Below, in pieces: positions 45,022-57,603 of a stretch of 64,000 nucleotides of DNA (the first letter of the stretch is position 1; each line of letters opens with the position of its first letter). Source of the stretch: Ferrovibrio sp. MS7 (lineage in GTDB: Bacteria > Pseudomonadota > Alphaproteobacteria > Ferrovibrionales > Ferrovibrionaceae); assembly GCF_038404985.1 (NCBI RefSeq), contig NZ_JBBKBA010000001.1:1950001-2014000 (forward strand). The letters are read 5' to 3'. The notes below the pieces were generated by a model. The model saw only the letters and a program-made list of their open reading frames with translations. It had not been told where the DNA came from and searched no databases. A program made the position numbers and the translations under genes.

Positions 45022-45951
45022 ATGGCTACGGCCCTGTTCAGCCATAGCGCCTGTCTGCACCACGATACCGGGCCGGGTCACCCTGAATGCGCGGACAGGT
45101 TGCGGGCCATCCTGGCGCGGCTGGAAACCGAGGAGTTCGCCTGGCTGGACCGCCGCGAGGCGCCGCTGGCCGAGGTGTCACAAATTGCCCGTGTGCATGG
45201 CGAGGGCTTTGCCGAGGCCCTGCTGGATGCCGTGCCGGCGGAGGGCTATGCCGCCATCGACGGCGACACGGTGATCTCACCGGGCTCGGGCGAGGCGGCT
45301 TTGCGGGCAGCCGGGGCGGTCTGCGCCGCCGTGGACGCCGTGATGCAGGGCGAGATCCGCAATGCCTTCTGCGCCGTGCGACCGCCCGGCCACCATGCCG
45401 AGCCGGATCAGGCCATGGGCTTCTGCCTGTTCAACAATGTCGCCATCGGGGCGCTGCATGCCCGGGCCCGCTGGGGCGTGCGCCGGGTTGCGGTGATCGA
45501 TTTCGATGTGCATCATGGCAACGGCACCCAGGCCGCCTTCAACAATGACCCCGACCTGTTCTACGCCTCCACGCACCAGTCGCCGCTTTATCCCGGCACC
45601 GGCCAGGCCCATGAGCATGGCGTTGCCGGCAATATCCTGAACCTGCCGCTGCGGCCGTTTGCCGGCTCGGCCGAGTTCCGCGCCCGCGTCGCCGAGCAGC
45701 TCTTGCCCGAACTGCGCCGCTTCAAGCCGGAATTGCTGCTGATTTCCGCCGGCTTCGACGCCCATGCGCGCGACCCGCTGGCACAGCTCAACCTCACCGA
45801 TGATGATTACTACTGGGTGACGGAACAGTTGCTGAAGATCGCCGCCGATACCGCCGAGGGCCGCGTCGTCTCGGCGCTGGAAGGCGGCTATGACCTGCGC
45901 GCCCTGGCCAGCGCCTCGGCAGCCCATGTGCGCGCCCTGATGGCGGGGTGA
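45022..45951 (+). CDS. Histone deacetylase-family amidohydrolase
   Basis: 309 residues from ATG 45022 with GGAGGG (45006-45011). Zinc ligands are Asp162 and His164 (DFDVHHGNG) and Asp246 (SAGFDAHARDP); the catalytic His pair is 124-125 (RPPGHHAE) and the final EGGYDL carries the glycine-rich turn. Bacterial members remove acetyl groups from polyamines, small molecules or proteins; which applies here is not shown. It stands alone between the efflux adaptor (divergent) and ettA. Confidence 0.93.
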   Translation: MATALFSHSACLHHDTGPGHPECADRLRAILARLETEEFAWLDRREAPLAEVSQIARVHGEGFAEALLDAVPAEGYAAIDGDTVISPGSGEAALRAAGAVCAAVDAVMQGEIRNAFCAVRPPGHHAEPDQAMGFCLFNNVAIGALHARARWGVRRVAVIDFDVHHGNGTQAAFNNDPDLFYASTHQSPLYPGTGQAHEHGVAGNILNLPLRPFAGSAEFRARVAEQLLPELRRFKPELLLISAGFDAHARDPLAQLNLTDDDYYWVTEQLLKIAADTAEGRVVSALEGGYDLRALASASAAHVRALMAG

Positions 45952-46046
45952 GTTTGGTCCCCGCGATTGCATAGACGCCCCGCTTTCTATAAAAATCCGC
46001 CACATTTCCCAGCATCCAGTCACAAGCATTCACCCGGAGCAGAACA

Positions 46047-47729
<1,683 letters not shown>

Positions 47730-47746
47730 TGGGGCTGCGTAGCTAA

Positions 47747-48778
47747 ATGAATCGCCGCGAGCGGCGCAGGCAGGGCAAGGCGGGGGCTGCGGCGCCGACT
47801 GCTGCCGCTGCGCCGCTTTCGGTCAGTTCCATGCTCATGGGTCTGGCTGGCCAGGGTGGTGCACCGCTGGCCATGGCCGCACCAACCATGCTGGCAGCCG
47901 ATCCGGTGCAGAGCCTGCTGGCGCGCGAGCGGCAGCAGCGCGAACTGGTGGAAGAACTGGCGCGGCAGCAGCGCGCCTTGGCCGCCGAACCGGATTCTGA
48001 ATTGCTGCTGCGCTCGGTCGGCCGGCTGCAATTGCGCCTGGAACGCCGCGCCGATGCGCTGATCACCTATCGCCGCCTGTTGCAGCTCAAGCCCGATCAT
48101 GCCGAAGCGGCGCATCTTGCCGCGATTCTTGCCGGCGCCACGCCGGAAAAGGCCAACGCCGACTATGTCACGAAACTATTCGATGCCTTCGCCGACAATT
48201 TCGACCGCACCCTGACCCATTGGCTCGACTATCGCGCGCCGCAGCATGTGGCGGAGACGGCACGCGCCGCATTGGCGGGCCGTGTTGCCGAGCATGCGCT
48301 GGATCTCGGTTGCGGCACCGGCCTGCTGGCGCCGGAGATGAACGGGGTGGTGCGGCGGCTGGATGGCATCGACCTGTCGCCGCGCATGATCGAGAAGGCG
48401 GCTGAACGCAAGCTCTACCACCAGCTCGAGGTTGCCGAGATTGTTGCCTATCTCTCAGGCCGCCCGGCGCGGTTCGACTTGCTGCTGGCCGCCGATGTGC
48501 TGGCTTATTTCGGCAAGTTGGACGAAGTCTTCGCAGCCGCTAAGGCGGCACTAAAGCCGGGCAGTCATTTCGTCGCCACGGTGGAAGCGCATTCGGGCGA
48601 TGGTTTCAGCGCCGGTAAAAGCGGCCGCTTCGCCCATGGCGAGGGCTATCTGCGCCAGGCGGCGCAGACAACAGGGTTCGCCGTTGTCTCCCTGCAGCCT
48701 GCCGCGCTGCGCATGGAAGATGGAAAGCCGGTGCCGGGCCTGGTCTTCGCGCTTGGCCATCACGCCGGCACTGAATAA
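47747..48778 (+). CDS. SAM-dependent methyltransferase with N-terminal helical (TPR-like) region
   Basis: 343 residues. An Ala-rich basic N-terminus (MNRRERRRQGKAG) and a helical repeat-like part (ALITYRRLLQLKPDHAEAAHLAAILAGATPEK, split between residues 104-136) precede a class I methyltransferase domain with motif I LDLGCGTGLLAPEM, motif II IDLSPRMIEKA and FDLLLAADVLAYFG. This arrangement occurs in alphaproteobacterial methyltransferases of unknown target. It begins 17 bp after ettA and may share its transcript. Confidence 0.85.
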   Translation: MNRRERRRQGKAGAAAPTAAAAPLSVSSMLMGLAGQGGAPLAMAAPTMLAADPVQSLLARERQQRELVEELARQQRALAAEPDSELLLRSVGRLQLRLERRADALITYRRLLQLKPDHAEAAHLAAILAGATPEKANADYVTKLFDAFADNFDRTLTHWLDYRAPQHVAETARAALAGRVAEHALDLGCGTGLLAPEMNGVVRRLDGIDLSPRMIEKAAERKLYHQLEVAEIVAYLSGRPARFDLLLAADVLAYFGKLDEVFAAAKAALKPGSHFVATVEAHSGDGFSAGKSGRFAHGEGYLRQAAQTTGFAVVSLQPAALRMEDGKPVPGLVFALGHHAGTE

Positions 48779-48784
48779 GGCGCC

Positions 48785-49237
48785 TTACTTTCCCCGCCGC
48801 TTCAGGCGGTGCAGGCAGGTGACGGTGAGGATCAGTTCACCGCGCTGATTGAACGTGTCGTGCCGCATCACCACGATGCCGCGGTCCGGCTTGGATTGCG
48901 ATGGTTTCACTTCCATTACCTCGGCTTCGACGCGGATGGTGTCGCCGGGGCGCAGCGGCTTTAGCCAGCGCAGGTCTTCCATGCCCGGCGAGCCCAGATT
49001 GGCCTTGGCGAAAACCTCGAGGCGGAAGAATTGCGCGAAGCTTAAGGACAGTGTGTGGAAGCCGGATGCGATCAGGCCGCCGAATTCGGTATCGCGCGCC
49101 GCTTCGCTGTCGATATGGAACGGCTGCGGGTCGTAGACGCGGGCGAAATCGAGAATCTGCGCCTCGCTCACCGTAACGCCGGGCGTGGTGAAGCTGTGGC
49201 CGGGCAGCAGATCATCGAAATACCAGTCAGCCGCCAT
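48785..49237 (-). CDS. MaoC-family (R)-hydratase/dehydratase
   Basis: 150 residues from ATG 49237, preceded by AAGGA; a longer start at 49261 is possible. A hot-dog fold with the hydratase signature YDPQPFHIDSEAA (catalytic Asp and His) and FGGLIASGFHTLSLS. The enzyme hydrates trans-2-enoyl-CoA or a related acyl-CoA; the (R)-specific form can feed PHB synthesis. It overlaps the end of the DMT transporter by 11 bp, so they are one transcription unit. Confidence 0.88.
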   Translation of the reverse strand: MAADWYFDDLLPGHSFTTPGVTVSEAQILDFARVYDPQPFHIDSEAARDTEFGGLIASGFHTLSLSFAQFFRLEVFAKANLGSPGMEDLRWLKPLRPGDTIRVEAEVMEVKPSQSKPDRGIVVMRHDTFNQRGELILTVTCLHRLKRRGK

Positions 49238-50180
49238 TGCCGGGGGTCCTTTGCGTGCCAAGCCGCGTCATCATCAGGCCGGCCAGCACCACGGCGGCGC
49301 CGATCAATTGTGCCATGCTGATGCTTTCGCCGAGCACCAGGGCGGCGCTGATCATGGCGAAGACCGGGATCAGGTAGGAATAGGTGGCGGCACGGGCCAC
49401 GCCCAGCTTGGCCACGCCCTCATACCACCACAGATACCCTAGCGCACCGGCGCCGACCGAGGTGAACAGGAAACCGGCCCAGATTGTGAGGGTGGTGGCG
49501 CCCCAGTCGGCGCGGGCGATATCGACGATGGACAAGGGGATCAGCAGCAGCGAGCCGAACAGCATCGACCAGGCGGTGACGCGCAGCGCACCCAGGCTGG
49601 CGATGTAGCGCGGCCCCATCACGGAATAGGTCGCCCAGCAGAAGGCGACGCCGAGGAACATCAGGTCGCCCACCAGGTCGCCGCCATCCAGCGTGATGCC
49701 GGTGAGGCTGTTGTTGATCACCAGGAACACCCCGGCAAACGACAGCAGCACGCCGCTCCAGGCCAGCGCGCCGGGCGTGCTCTCACGTTTGACCAGGTTG
49801 CGCACGGTGGTCATCAGCATGGCGAAGATCGGCGATACCGCCACCAGGATCGCGCCCTTCGAGGCGGCGGTGAAGGTCAGCGCGTTGGTCCACAGCAACT
49901 GCATCATGGTGACGCCGATAAAGCCGAGCAGCGCCAGGGCCGGAATGTCGCGCCGCCGGGGCGGTTGCAGGCCGCCGCGCATCGCCATCAGGCCGAGCAG
50001 CACCAGGGCGGCCAGCAGATAGCGGGTGGTGGCATAGGCCATCGGCGGCAGGAAGCCGAGGATATACTTCGCCACCGGGAAGGTGTTGCCCCAGATGAAT
50101 ACGGTGAGCAGCAGATAGAAATCGGCGGTGCTGAAGCCGAAGCCGGAGCCCTTTGGCGGGGAGTGCTGAGGCGCGCTCAT
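49227..50180 (-). CDS. EamA/DMT-superfamily permease
   Basis: About 317 residues from ATG 50180, chosen so that the first helix follows a short N-terminal tail. Ten hydrophobic segments in two EamA halves (LTVFIWGNTFPVAKYIL, and the second half starting LMFLGVAFCWATYSVMG). These exporters or importers carry metabolites, amino acids or drugs; the substrate is unknown. It is upstream of and overlaps the MaoC gene. Confidence 0.9.
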   Translation of the reverse strand: MSAPQHSPPKGSGFGFSTADFYLLLTVFIWGNTFPVAKYILGFLPPMAYATTRYLLAALVLLGLMAMRGGLQPPRRRDIPALALLGFIGVTMMQLLWTNALTFTAASKGAILVAVSPIFAMLMTTVRNLVKRESTPGALAWSGVLLSFAGVFLVINNSLTGITLDGGDLVGDLMFLGVAFCWATYSVMGPRYIASLGALRVTAWSMLFGSLLLIPLSIVDIARADWGATTLTIWAGFLFTSVGAGALGYLWWYEGVAKLGVARAATYSYLIPVFAMISAALVLGESISMAQLIGAAVVLAGLMMTRLGTQRTPGNGG

Positions 50181-50220
50181 GCCGCATGCCGCCTTTGCAT
50201 TTTTTGCAACCCTGGCTCCC

Positions 50221-50255
50221 AAAACAAAGACGGCAGGGGAATGCCCCTGCCGTCT
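50221..50255 (-). terminator. Rho-independent terminator after the NMT1-type binding protein
   Basis: A perfect 12-bp stem, AGACGGCAGGGG (50228-50239) with its complement at 50244-50255, around a 4-nt loop; the A-rich stretch at 50221-50227 gives a T-run on the minus strand. It follows the binding-protein gene, which ends at 50331, and separates it from the DMT gene downstream. Confidence 0.9.
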
Positions 50256-50330
50256 GTATTATTCATTCAGAGTTATATAGCGCGGATCGGGCGGCGCGTC
50301 ACGCCCCGCCCCATCTGGGTGGCCTGGTTC

Positions 50331-51359
50331 TTACTTGCTCGGCATCATGCGGTCTGCCTTCGGCGGCAGGAACGCATCGGTGAACAGCTCGGAAGCCTTC
50401 GGTGCACGGGCCAGGCCGACGGCCGAGGCCACGGCCTGCGCCGAACGCTCGAGACGTGCGGTGTCGACATCGCCGAAGCCGTTCTTCTTCACCCAGGGGG
50501 TGAGCACGTTGCGCTCCAGCGACATGTAGAGCCGCTCCAGTTCCAAACCCTCGTCGATCAGGCCGTCGCGGGTCTTGGCGGCACGCGCACCCAGGGTCGG
50601 GTCAGCGGCGATTTCCTTCCACGCCTTGATGGTGGCCTTCACGAAGCCCTTGATGGCATTCGGGTTGGCCTGCATGAAGGCCGGCGAGGCGATCACCGCA
50701 TTGCCGTAGAAGTCCATGCCGTAATCGGCATAGATCAGCGGCACGATGTCCTCGGGCTTCACGCCGATCTTCTTCAGATCGAGGAAGGACGAGAAATAGT
50801 GGCCGGAAATGAAGTCGACGCTGCCATTCTTCAAGGAAGGCTCGCGCAGCGGCGGCGCCAGGTTCACCGACGTGACCTTGCTCTTGTCGATGCCGGTCTT
50901 GGCGGCGAAGGCCGGGAACAGCTTGAAGGAGGCGTCAAACACCGGCGCGCCAAGCTTCTTGCCTTCCAGGTCCTTCGGCGTCTTGATGCCTGAGGACTTC
51001 AGCGCGTAGACGCCGAAGGGCGGGGCGTCATACGCCATCATCACCGCCTTCACCTGCTTGTCGGGGTTGGCGACATTGTACTCGATCAGCGCGTTCACAT
51101 CGGCGAAGCCCATCTCATAGGCGCCGGTGGCAACGCGCTGCAGTGCACCGGCCGAGCCCTGGCCGGCATCCAGCGTCACGTCCAGACCCTCGGCTTTGTA
51201 GTAGCCCTTCTGATCGGCATAGAGGAACGCCGAGGTCGGGCCCTGGAAGGCCCAGTCGAGGGTGAACTTGAATTTGGTTTGCGCTTCGGCAGGGCCGGTG
51301 GCGCCAAGGGCCAGGCCAAGGCCGAGCACGGCCGCCGAAAGCTTGAACATGGTGGTCAT
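50331..51359 (-). CDS. ABC transporter substrate-binding protein (NMT1/THI5/SsuA-like)
   Basis: 342 residues from ATG 51359, with GGGAGA upstream and a signal peptide (MFKLSAAVLGLGLALGATGPAEA). The mature protein has the NMT1-like pattern KFTLDWAFQGPTSAFLYADQKGYY-type opening, YKAEGLDVTLDAGQGS and LEGKKLGAPVFDAS. Such proteins bind pyrimidine precursors, sulfonates, nitrate or similar compounds in the periplasm. No permease or ATPase is beside it, so its transporter must be encoded elsewhere. A strong terminator isolates it downstream. Confidence 0.9.
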   Translation of the reverse strand: MTTMFKLSAAVLGLGLALGATGPAEAQTKFKFTLDWAFQGPTSAFLYADQKGYYKAEGLDVTLDAGQGSAGALQRVATGAYEMGFADVNALIEYNVANPDKQVKAVMMAYDAPPFGVYALKSSGIKTPKDLEGKKLGAPVFDASFKLFPAFAAKTGIDKSKVTSVNLAPPLREPSLKNGSVDFISGHYFSSFLDLKKIGVKPEDIVPLIYADYGMDFYGNAVIASPAFMQANPNAIKGFVKATIKAWKEIAADPTLGARAAKTRDGLIDEGLELERLYMSLERNVLTPWVKKNGFGDVDTARLERSAQAVASAVGLARAPKASELFTDAFLPPKADRMMPSK

Positions 51360-52903
<1,544 letters not shown>

Positions 52904-52923
52904 TCGCACTTCACCCCCATAGC

Positions 52924-52962
52924 AACGGGCCGGCTGCCGCAGCGGCAGGCGGCCCGTTTTTA
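52924..52962 (+). terminator. Rho-independent terminator after aspC
   Basis: AACGGGCCG (52924-52932) pairs with CGGCCCGTT (52950-52958) and an inner 7-bp stem (CTGCCGC/GCGGCAG) closes the hairpin; a T-run follows at 52957-52961. Confidence 0.92.
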
Positions 52963-53087
52963 GTGACCGCCGTCACGCGGCGGCGTCGCGGGCGCGGTTT
53001 TGCGCCAAACTTCACTTTGTCGTGCCCCATGGCAATGCTAAAGCCACCATACAGGGACGCGCGCGACGCAACGAATGGATCAGCACG

Positions 53088-53360
53088 ATGCCGACAACCG
53101 TAAAGAAGCGGTCGGTGGTCGTTGGTGGCCATCGCACTAGCATTTCGCTCGAACGCGCCTTCTGGGATGCGCTGCGTCGTCTCGCCCAGGCCGAGGGCAA
53201 GACCATCAATCAGATGGTGAGCGATATCGACGCGGCGCGGCAGGGCAATCTGTCCAGCGCGATCCGGGTCTATGTGCTCAGCCGCGCCAGCCAGGGCCAC
53301 CTGCCGCCGGAGAATAATCCCCCAGGCATATTGCCTGCGGAGGAAGACGACGACAGTTAG
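53088..53360 (+). CDS. Ribbon-helix-helix domain protein
   Basis: About 90 residues from ATG 53088; an in-frame ATG at 53022 exists but adds a tail not seen in the family. The core KKRSVVVGGHRTSISLERAFWDALRRLAQ-type sequence (residues 6-36) is the RHH_4 family, common in Alphaproteobacteria, with a conserved HRTSISLE strand and the helix pair of an Arc/MetJ-like DNA binder. An acidic tail ends EEDDDS. It sits 44 bp before the RND adaptor gene and might regulate it; this is not shown. Confidence 0.82.
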   Translation: MPTTVKKRSVVVGGHRTSISLERAFWDALRRLAQAEGKTINQMVSDIDAARQGNLSSAIRVYVLSRASQGHLPPENNPPGILPAEEDDDS

Positions 53361-53404
53361 GCGGCATCGCCAGTCTCGATGCCGCCGCAGGCGGAGACGA
53401 GACC

Positions 53405-54526
53405 ATGCGCAAGCCTTTCCTCATCCTGCTGCCGCTGCTGGCCCTGGGCCTGGCCGCCTGCGACCAGCCGGCGCCGCCGCCCGAACCGATCCGCCCGGTG
53501 CGCATCGCCACCGTATCGCCGCAGGCCTATGAAGGCCGCTCCACCTATACCGGCGAAGTGCGCGCCCGCTACGAGACCAATCTGGCTTTCCGCATCGGCG
53601 GCAAGATCGTCGCCCGTTATGTCGAGATCGGCTCGGAAGTGAAGAAGGGCACGCTGCTGGCCCGACTCGATCCCGAGGATACCCGGCTCGCCATCGAGAA
53701 TGCCCGCGCGCAGCTCAATGCCGCCCAGGCCGATCATAACCAGGCGCAGACCGATCTGGCGCGCTATCGCAAACTGTTCGAGACCAAGGTGATCAGCCAG
53801 GCCGAGATCGACCGCCGCACGACTGTTGCGGATTCGGCTCAGGCTAGGCTGGAAAGCGCGCGCTCGCAGTTGCGCGTGATGCAGAACCAGCAGGGCTATA
53901 CCGAGCTGCAGGCCGATGCCGATGGCGTCGTCACCTCGATCTCGGTGGAGGCAGGCCAGGTGGTGGCGGCCGGCCAGACCGTGCTGCGGCTGGCGCGGCC
54001 GGAAGAAAAGGAAGTGGTGTTCAGCGTCGCCGAGAACCGGCTCGACGAACTGCGCCATGCCTCGGCAATCCGCCTGGCGCTGTGGTCGCAGCCGGAGCAG
54101 ACCTATGCCGGCGTGGTGCGCGAGATCGCGCCGGGCGCCGACCCGGTGACGCGGACCTATGCCGTGAAGGTCAGCGTACAGAATCCGCCGCCGACCATGC
54201 GGCTCGGCATGACCGCCAGTGTCACCATCGTGCGGCGCGGCGACGAGCGCATGGTGGCCCTGCCGCTCTCCGCGCTCTACCAGGAACAGGCGGCGGCTCA
54301 GGCGGGTGGCCAGCCTTCGCAGATCCGGCCTGCCGTTTGGGTCTACGATGCGGCGACCGAAACCGTGAATCTGCGCCCGGTGCAGGTCTCTGCCTATGTC
54401 GAGAAGTATGTGCTGATCACCGATGGCCTGAAGCATGGCGAGAAGGTGGTGACGGCCGGCGTGCATAAGCTGATCCCGAACCAGAAAGTGCGGCTGCTGC
54501 CGGAGACGGCGGAGGCCAAGCTGTGA
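53405..54526 (+). CDS. RND efflux adaptor, lipoprotein type
   Basis: 373 residues. A lipoprotein signal (MRKPFLILLPLLALGLAAC, lipobox LAAC with Cys20) anchors it in the inner membrane. The lipoyl/hairpin and barrel domains (RIGGKIVARYVEIGSEVKKG, ADADGVVTSISVEAGQVV, RTYAVKVSVQNPPPTMRLGM) are typical. It pairs with the permease that starts 4 bp inside its stop codon. The outer-membrane channel is not in the window. Confidence 0.93.
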   Translation: MRKPFLILLPLLALGLAACDQPAPPPEPIRPVRIATVSPQAYEGRSTYTGEVRARYETNLAFRIGGKIVARYVEIGSEVKKGTLLARLDPEDTRLAIENARAQLNAAQADHNQAQTDLARYRKLFETKVISQAEIDRRTTVADSAQARLESARSQLRVMQNQQGYTELQADADGVVTSISVEAGQVVAAGQTVLRLARPEEKEVVFSVAENRLDELRHASAIRLALWSQPEQTYAGVVREIAPGADPVTRTYAVKVSVQNPPPTMRLGMTASVTIVRRGDERMVALPLSALYQEQAAAQAGGQPSQIRPAVWVYDAATETVNLRPVQVSAYVEKYVLITDGLKHGEKVVTAGVHKLIPNQKVRLLPETAEAKL

Positions 54527-57500
54527 ATCAGGCCGAGCTTGAACGCTACAATCTTTCCGCCTGGGCCCTGAAGCATCCATCATTGATCGGCTTCCTGATC
54601 GTGGTGCTGATGCTGGCCGGCACGATGTCATATTTCAGCCTGGGCCGGGCCGAAGATCCGGATTTCACGTTCAAGCTGATGATCGTGCGCACCAACTGGC
54701 CGGGCGCCACGGCGCGCGAGATGGAGCAGCAGGTCACCGACAAGGTGGAAAAGAAGCTGCAGGAGACGCCGTATTTAAGCCACGTGATGAGCTATTCCAA
54801 GGCGGGTGAATCCACGGTCTATGTCGTGCTGCGCGACGACACACCGCCGAAGCAGGTTGAGGGCGTGTGGTATCAGGTGCGCAAGAAGGTGAACGATATC
54901 CGGCATACCCTGCCGCAGGGTGCGCAGGGGCCATTCTTCAATGATGAATTCGGCGACACCTTCGGCACCATCTATGCCTTCACCAGCGATGGCTTCAGCC
55001 ACCGCGAATTGAAGGATTATGTGGAAGCGGTGCGCGAGGAAGTGTTGCGCGTGCGCGATGTCGGCAAGGCCGACCTGCTCGGCGTGCAGCCGGAACGCAT
55101 CTATATCGAATTCTCCAACAAGAAGTTGGCCAGTCTGGGCGTCTCGCCGCAGCAGATCATCAATATCGTGCAGCAGCAGAATAACCAGGTGGCTTCCGGT
55201 CTGGTGCAGACCGCATCTGACCGTATCTACACCCGCGTTTCGGGCGATTTCGAAGATGTTCGGGCGCTGACCGAACTCTCGATCCAGGCCAATGGCCGCC
55301 TGCTGCGGCTTGGCGACATCGCCGATATCAAGCGCGATTACATCGACCCGCCCTCGGCGCAGTTCCGCTATAACGGCGAACCCGCCATCGGCCTCGCCAT
55401 TTCGATGGCCAAGGGCGGCAACATGATCCAGCTCGGTGAGCGACTGGCGCCGGTGCTGAAACAGATCAAGGCCGACATGCCGATCGGCATCGATGTTCAC
55501 CAGGTCGCCGACCAGCCCAAAGTGGTGCAGCGCAGTATCGACGAATTCATGAAGGTGCTGCTGGAAGCCGTGGTGATCGTGCTCGGCGTCAGTTTCCTCA
55601 GCCTCGGCCTGCGCTCCGGTCTGGTGGTGGCGCTCTGCATCCCGCTGGTGCTGGCCATTACCTTCTCGGCGATGCAGATTTTCGGCATCGACTTCCAGCG
55701 TATTTCGCTTGGCGCCCTGATCATCGCGCTCGGCCTGCTGGTGGATGATGCCATCATCGCGGTGGAAATGATGCAGGTGAAGATGGAGGAGGGCATGGAC
55801 CGGTTCCATGCCGCCAGCTTCGCCTACAAATCCACTGCCTTCCCGATGCTCACCGGCACATTGATCACGGCGGCCGGCTTCGTGCCGGTGGGTTTCGCCA
55901 AGTCCTCGGCCGGCGAATACACCTTCTCGATCTTCGCGGTGGTCACCATATCGCTGGTGGTATCCTGGATCGTGGCGGTGATCTTCACGCCGTTCATCGG
56001 CTACAAGCTGCTGCCCAATCCGAAGCCGGGGCATTCCCATGAGGATGTCCATAAGCGCGGCATCTACCGCTTTATCCGCCCGGTGGTGGCCTGGTGCGTG
56101 CGCTTCAAGTGGATCGTCATTGCCGTCACGCTCGGCATCTTCGCGCTGTCGGTTTTCGGCTTCAAATTCGTGCAGCAGCAATTCTTCCCGTCATCGAACC
56201 GCCCGGAATTGATGGTGGACCTGCGGTTGCCGCAGGGCGCCAGCATTGCAGCCACGCAGGAAGAGGCGCTGAAGCTCGAGGCGATGCTGAAAGGTGATCC
56301 CGATATCGAGAATTTCACCACCTATGTCGGCAGCGGTGCGCCGCGCTTCTACCTGCCACTGGATATCCAGTTGCCGAACGACAATTTCGCGCAGGTCGTG
56401 GTGCTGACCAAGGGCGATGCCGAGCGTGAGCGCCTGCGTACCAAGCTGATGCAGGCCTTCCAGGAGGATTTCACCCTGCTGCGCGGCCGCGTCAATCGCC
56501 TGGAAAACGGCCCGCCGGTCGGCTTCCCGGTGCAGTTTCGCGTCAGTGGCCCGGATCCGCTGGAAGTGCGGCGCATCGCCTTCGCCGCCGCCGATGTGCT
56601 GCGCGCCAATCCGAATACCCGTGATGTAAACCTGGACTGGAACGAGCTGTCCAAGGTGGTGAAGCTGAATGTCGACCAGGCCAAGGCACGCCTGCTTGGC
56701 ATCTCCTCGCAGGATCTCGCCGGTGCGCTGAACGCGGCGCTTACCGGCGTTACCATCACGCAATACCGCGAAGGCAAGGAACTGATCGACGTGGTGGCGC
56801 GTGCCGAGGCCGCCGAACGCCTGAGCCTTTCCGGCATTAAGGATTTGAATGTCGGCGGTGGCGAAAGCGCGCGGCCGGTGCCGCTGACCCAGGTGGCGGA
56901 TGTGAATTACGCCATGGAGGAAGGCATCATCTGGCGCCGCGACCGACAGCCGGTGATCACCGTGCGTGCCGATGTGGTGGATGGCATCCAGGCGCCGGTG
57001 GTGTCGATGCAGATCGACCCGCTGCTGAACGAATTGCGCAAGCAGTTGCAGCCCGGCTATCGCATCGTCATGGGCGGTGCCATCGAGGAAAGTGCCAAGG
57101 GCAACGCCTCGCTGGCTGCCGTGATGCCGGTGATGGTGCTGATCATGGTGACGCTGCTGGTGGTGCAGTTGCAGTCGGTGTCGCGCATGCTGCTGGTGCT
57201 GCTCACCGCACCGCTCGGCCTGATCGGCATTACCGCAGCTTTGCTGCTCTTCAATGTGCCGTTCGGCTTCGTGGCTTTGCTCGGCGCCATCGCGCTGGCT
57301 GGCATGATCATGCGCAATTCGGTGATCCTGGTCGATCAGATCGAGCAGGATATCCGTGCCGGCCATGCCGCTTTCGATGCCATCGTGGACGCGACGATGC
57401 GGCGTTTCCGCCCCATCGTGCTTACCGCGCTGGCGGCAATCCTGGCGATGATTCCGCTCTCGCGCTCCAATTTCTGGGGCCCGATGGCGGTGGCGATCAT

Positions 57501-57600
57501 GGGCGGCCTGGCGGCGGCGACGCTGCTGACGGTGCTGTTCCTGCCGGCACTCTACGCCGCCTGGTTCCGCATCAAGCCCCAGGCGAAGCCGGTGGCGTAA
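54523..57600 (+). CDS. RND-family efflux permease
   Basis: 1025 residues from GTG 54523, overlapping the adaptor stop (GTGA), with GGAGG 7 bp upstream. Twelve helices and two periplasmic halves; the proton-relay segment is ALIIALGLLVDDAIIAVEMM. Different in sequence from the first RND pump (it starts LSAWALKHPSLIGFLIVV and belongs to the group close to the heavy-hydrophobe and metal-type exporters), so the substrate range is likely different. It converges on the dipeptide ABC operon with a 3-bp gap. Confidence 0.95.
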   Translation: MNQAELERYNLSAWALKHPSLIGFLIVVLMLAGTMSYFSLGRAEDPDFTFKLMIVRTNWPGATAREMEQQVTDKVEKKLQETPYLSHVMSYSKAGESTVYVVLRDDTPPKQVEGVWYQVRKKVNDIRHTLPQGAQGPFFNDEFGDTFGTIYAFTSDGFSHRELKDYVEAVREEVLRVRDVGKADLLGVQPERIYIEFSNKKLASLGVSPQQIINIVQQQNNQVASGLVQTASDRIYTRVSGDFEDVRALTELSIQANGRLLRLGDIADIKRDYIDPPSAQFRYNGEPAIGLAISMAKGGNMIQLGERLAPVLKQIKADMPIGIDVHQVADQPKVVQRSIDEFMKVLLEAVVIVLGVSFLSLGLRSGLVVALCIPLVLAITFSAMQIFGIDFQRISLGALIIALGLLVDDAIIAVEMMQVKMEEGMDRFHAASFAYKSTAFPMLTGTLITAAGFVPVGFAKSSAGEYTFSIFAVVTISLVVSWIVAVIFTPFIGYKLLPNPKPGHSHEDVHKRGIYRFIRPVVAWCVRFKWIVIAVTLGIFALSVFGFKFVQQQFFPSSNRPELMVDLRLPQGASIAATQEEALKLEAMLKGDPDIENFTTYVGSGAPRFYLPLDIQLPNDNFAQVVVLTKGDAERERLRTKLMQAFQEDFTLLRGRVNRLENGPPVGFPVQFRVSGPDPLEVRRIAFAAADVLRANPNTRDVNLDWNELSKVVKLNVDQAKARLLGISSQDLAGALNAALTGVTITQYREGKELIDVVARAEAAERLSLSGIKDLNVGGGESARPVPLTQVADVNYAMEEGIIWRRDRQPVITVRADVVDGIQAPVVSMQIDPLLNELRKQLQPGYRIVMGGAIEESAKGNASLAAVMPVMVLIMVTLLVVQLQSVSRMLLVLLTAPLGLIGITAALLLFNVPFGFVALLGAIALAGMIMRNSVILVDQIEQDIRAGHAAFDAIVDATMRRFRPIVLTALAAILAMIPLSRSNFWGPMAVAIMGGLAAATLLTVLFLPALYAAWFRIKPQAKPVA

Positions 57601-57603
57601 ATC

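Noticed and set aside
45946-45976. Hairpin GCGGGG...CCCCGC at the end of the deacetylase-like gene
   Set aside because: A 6-bp stem overlapping the stop codon without a T-run; too weak to call.
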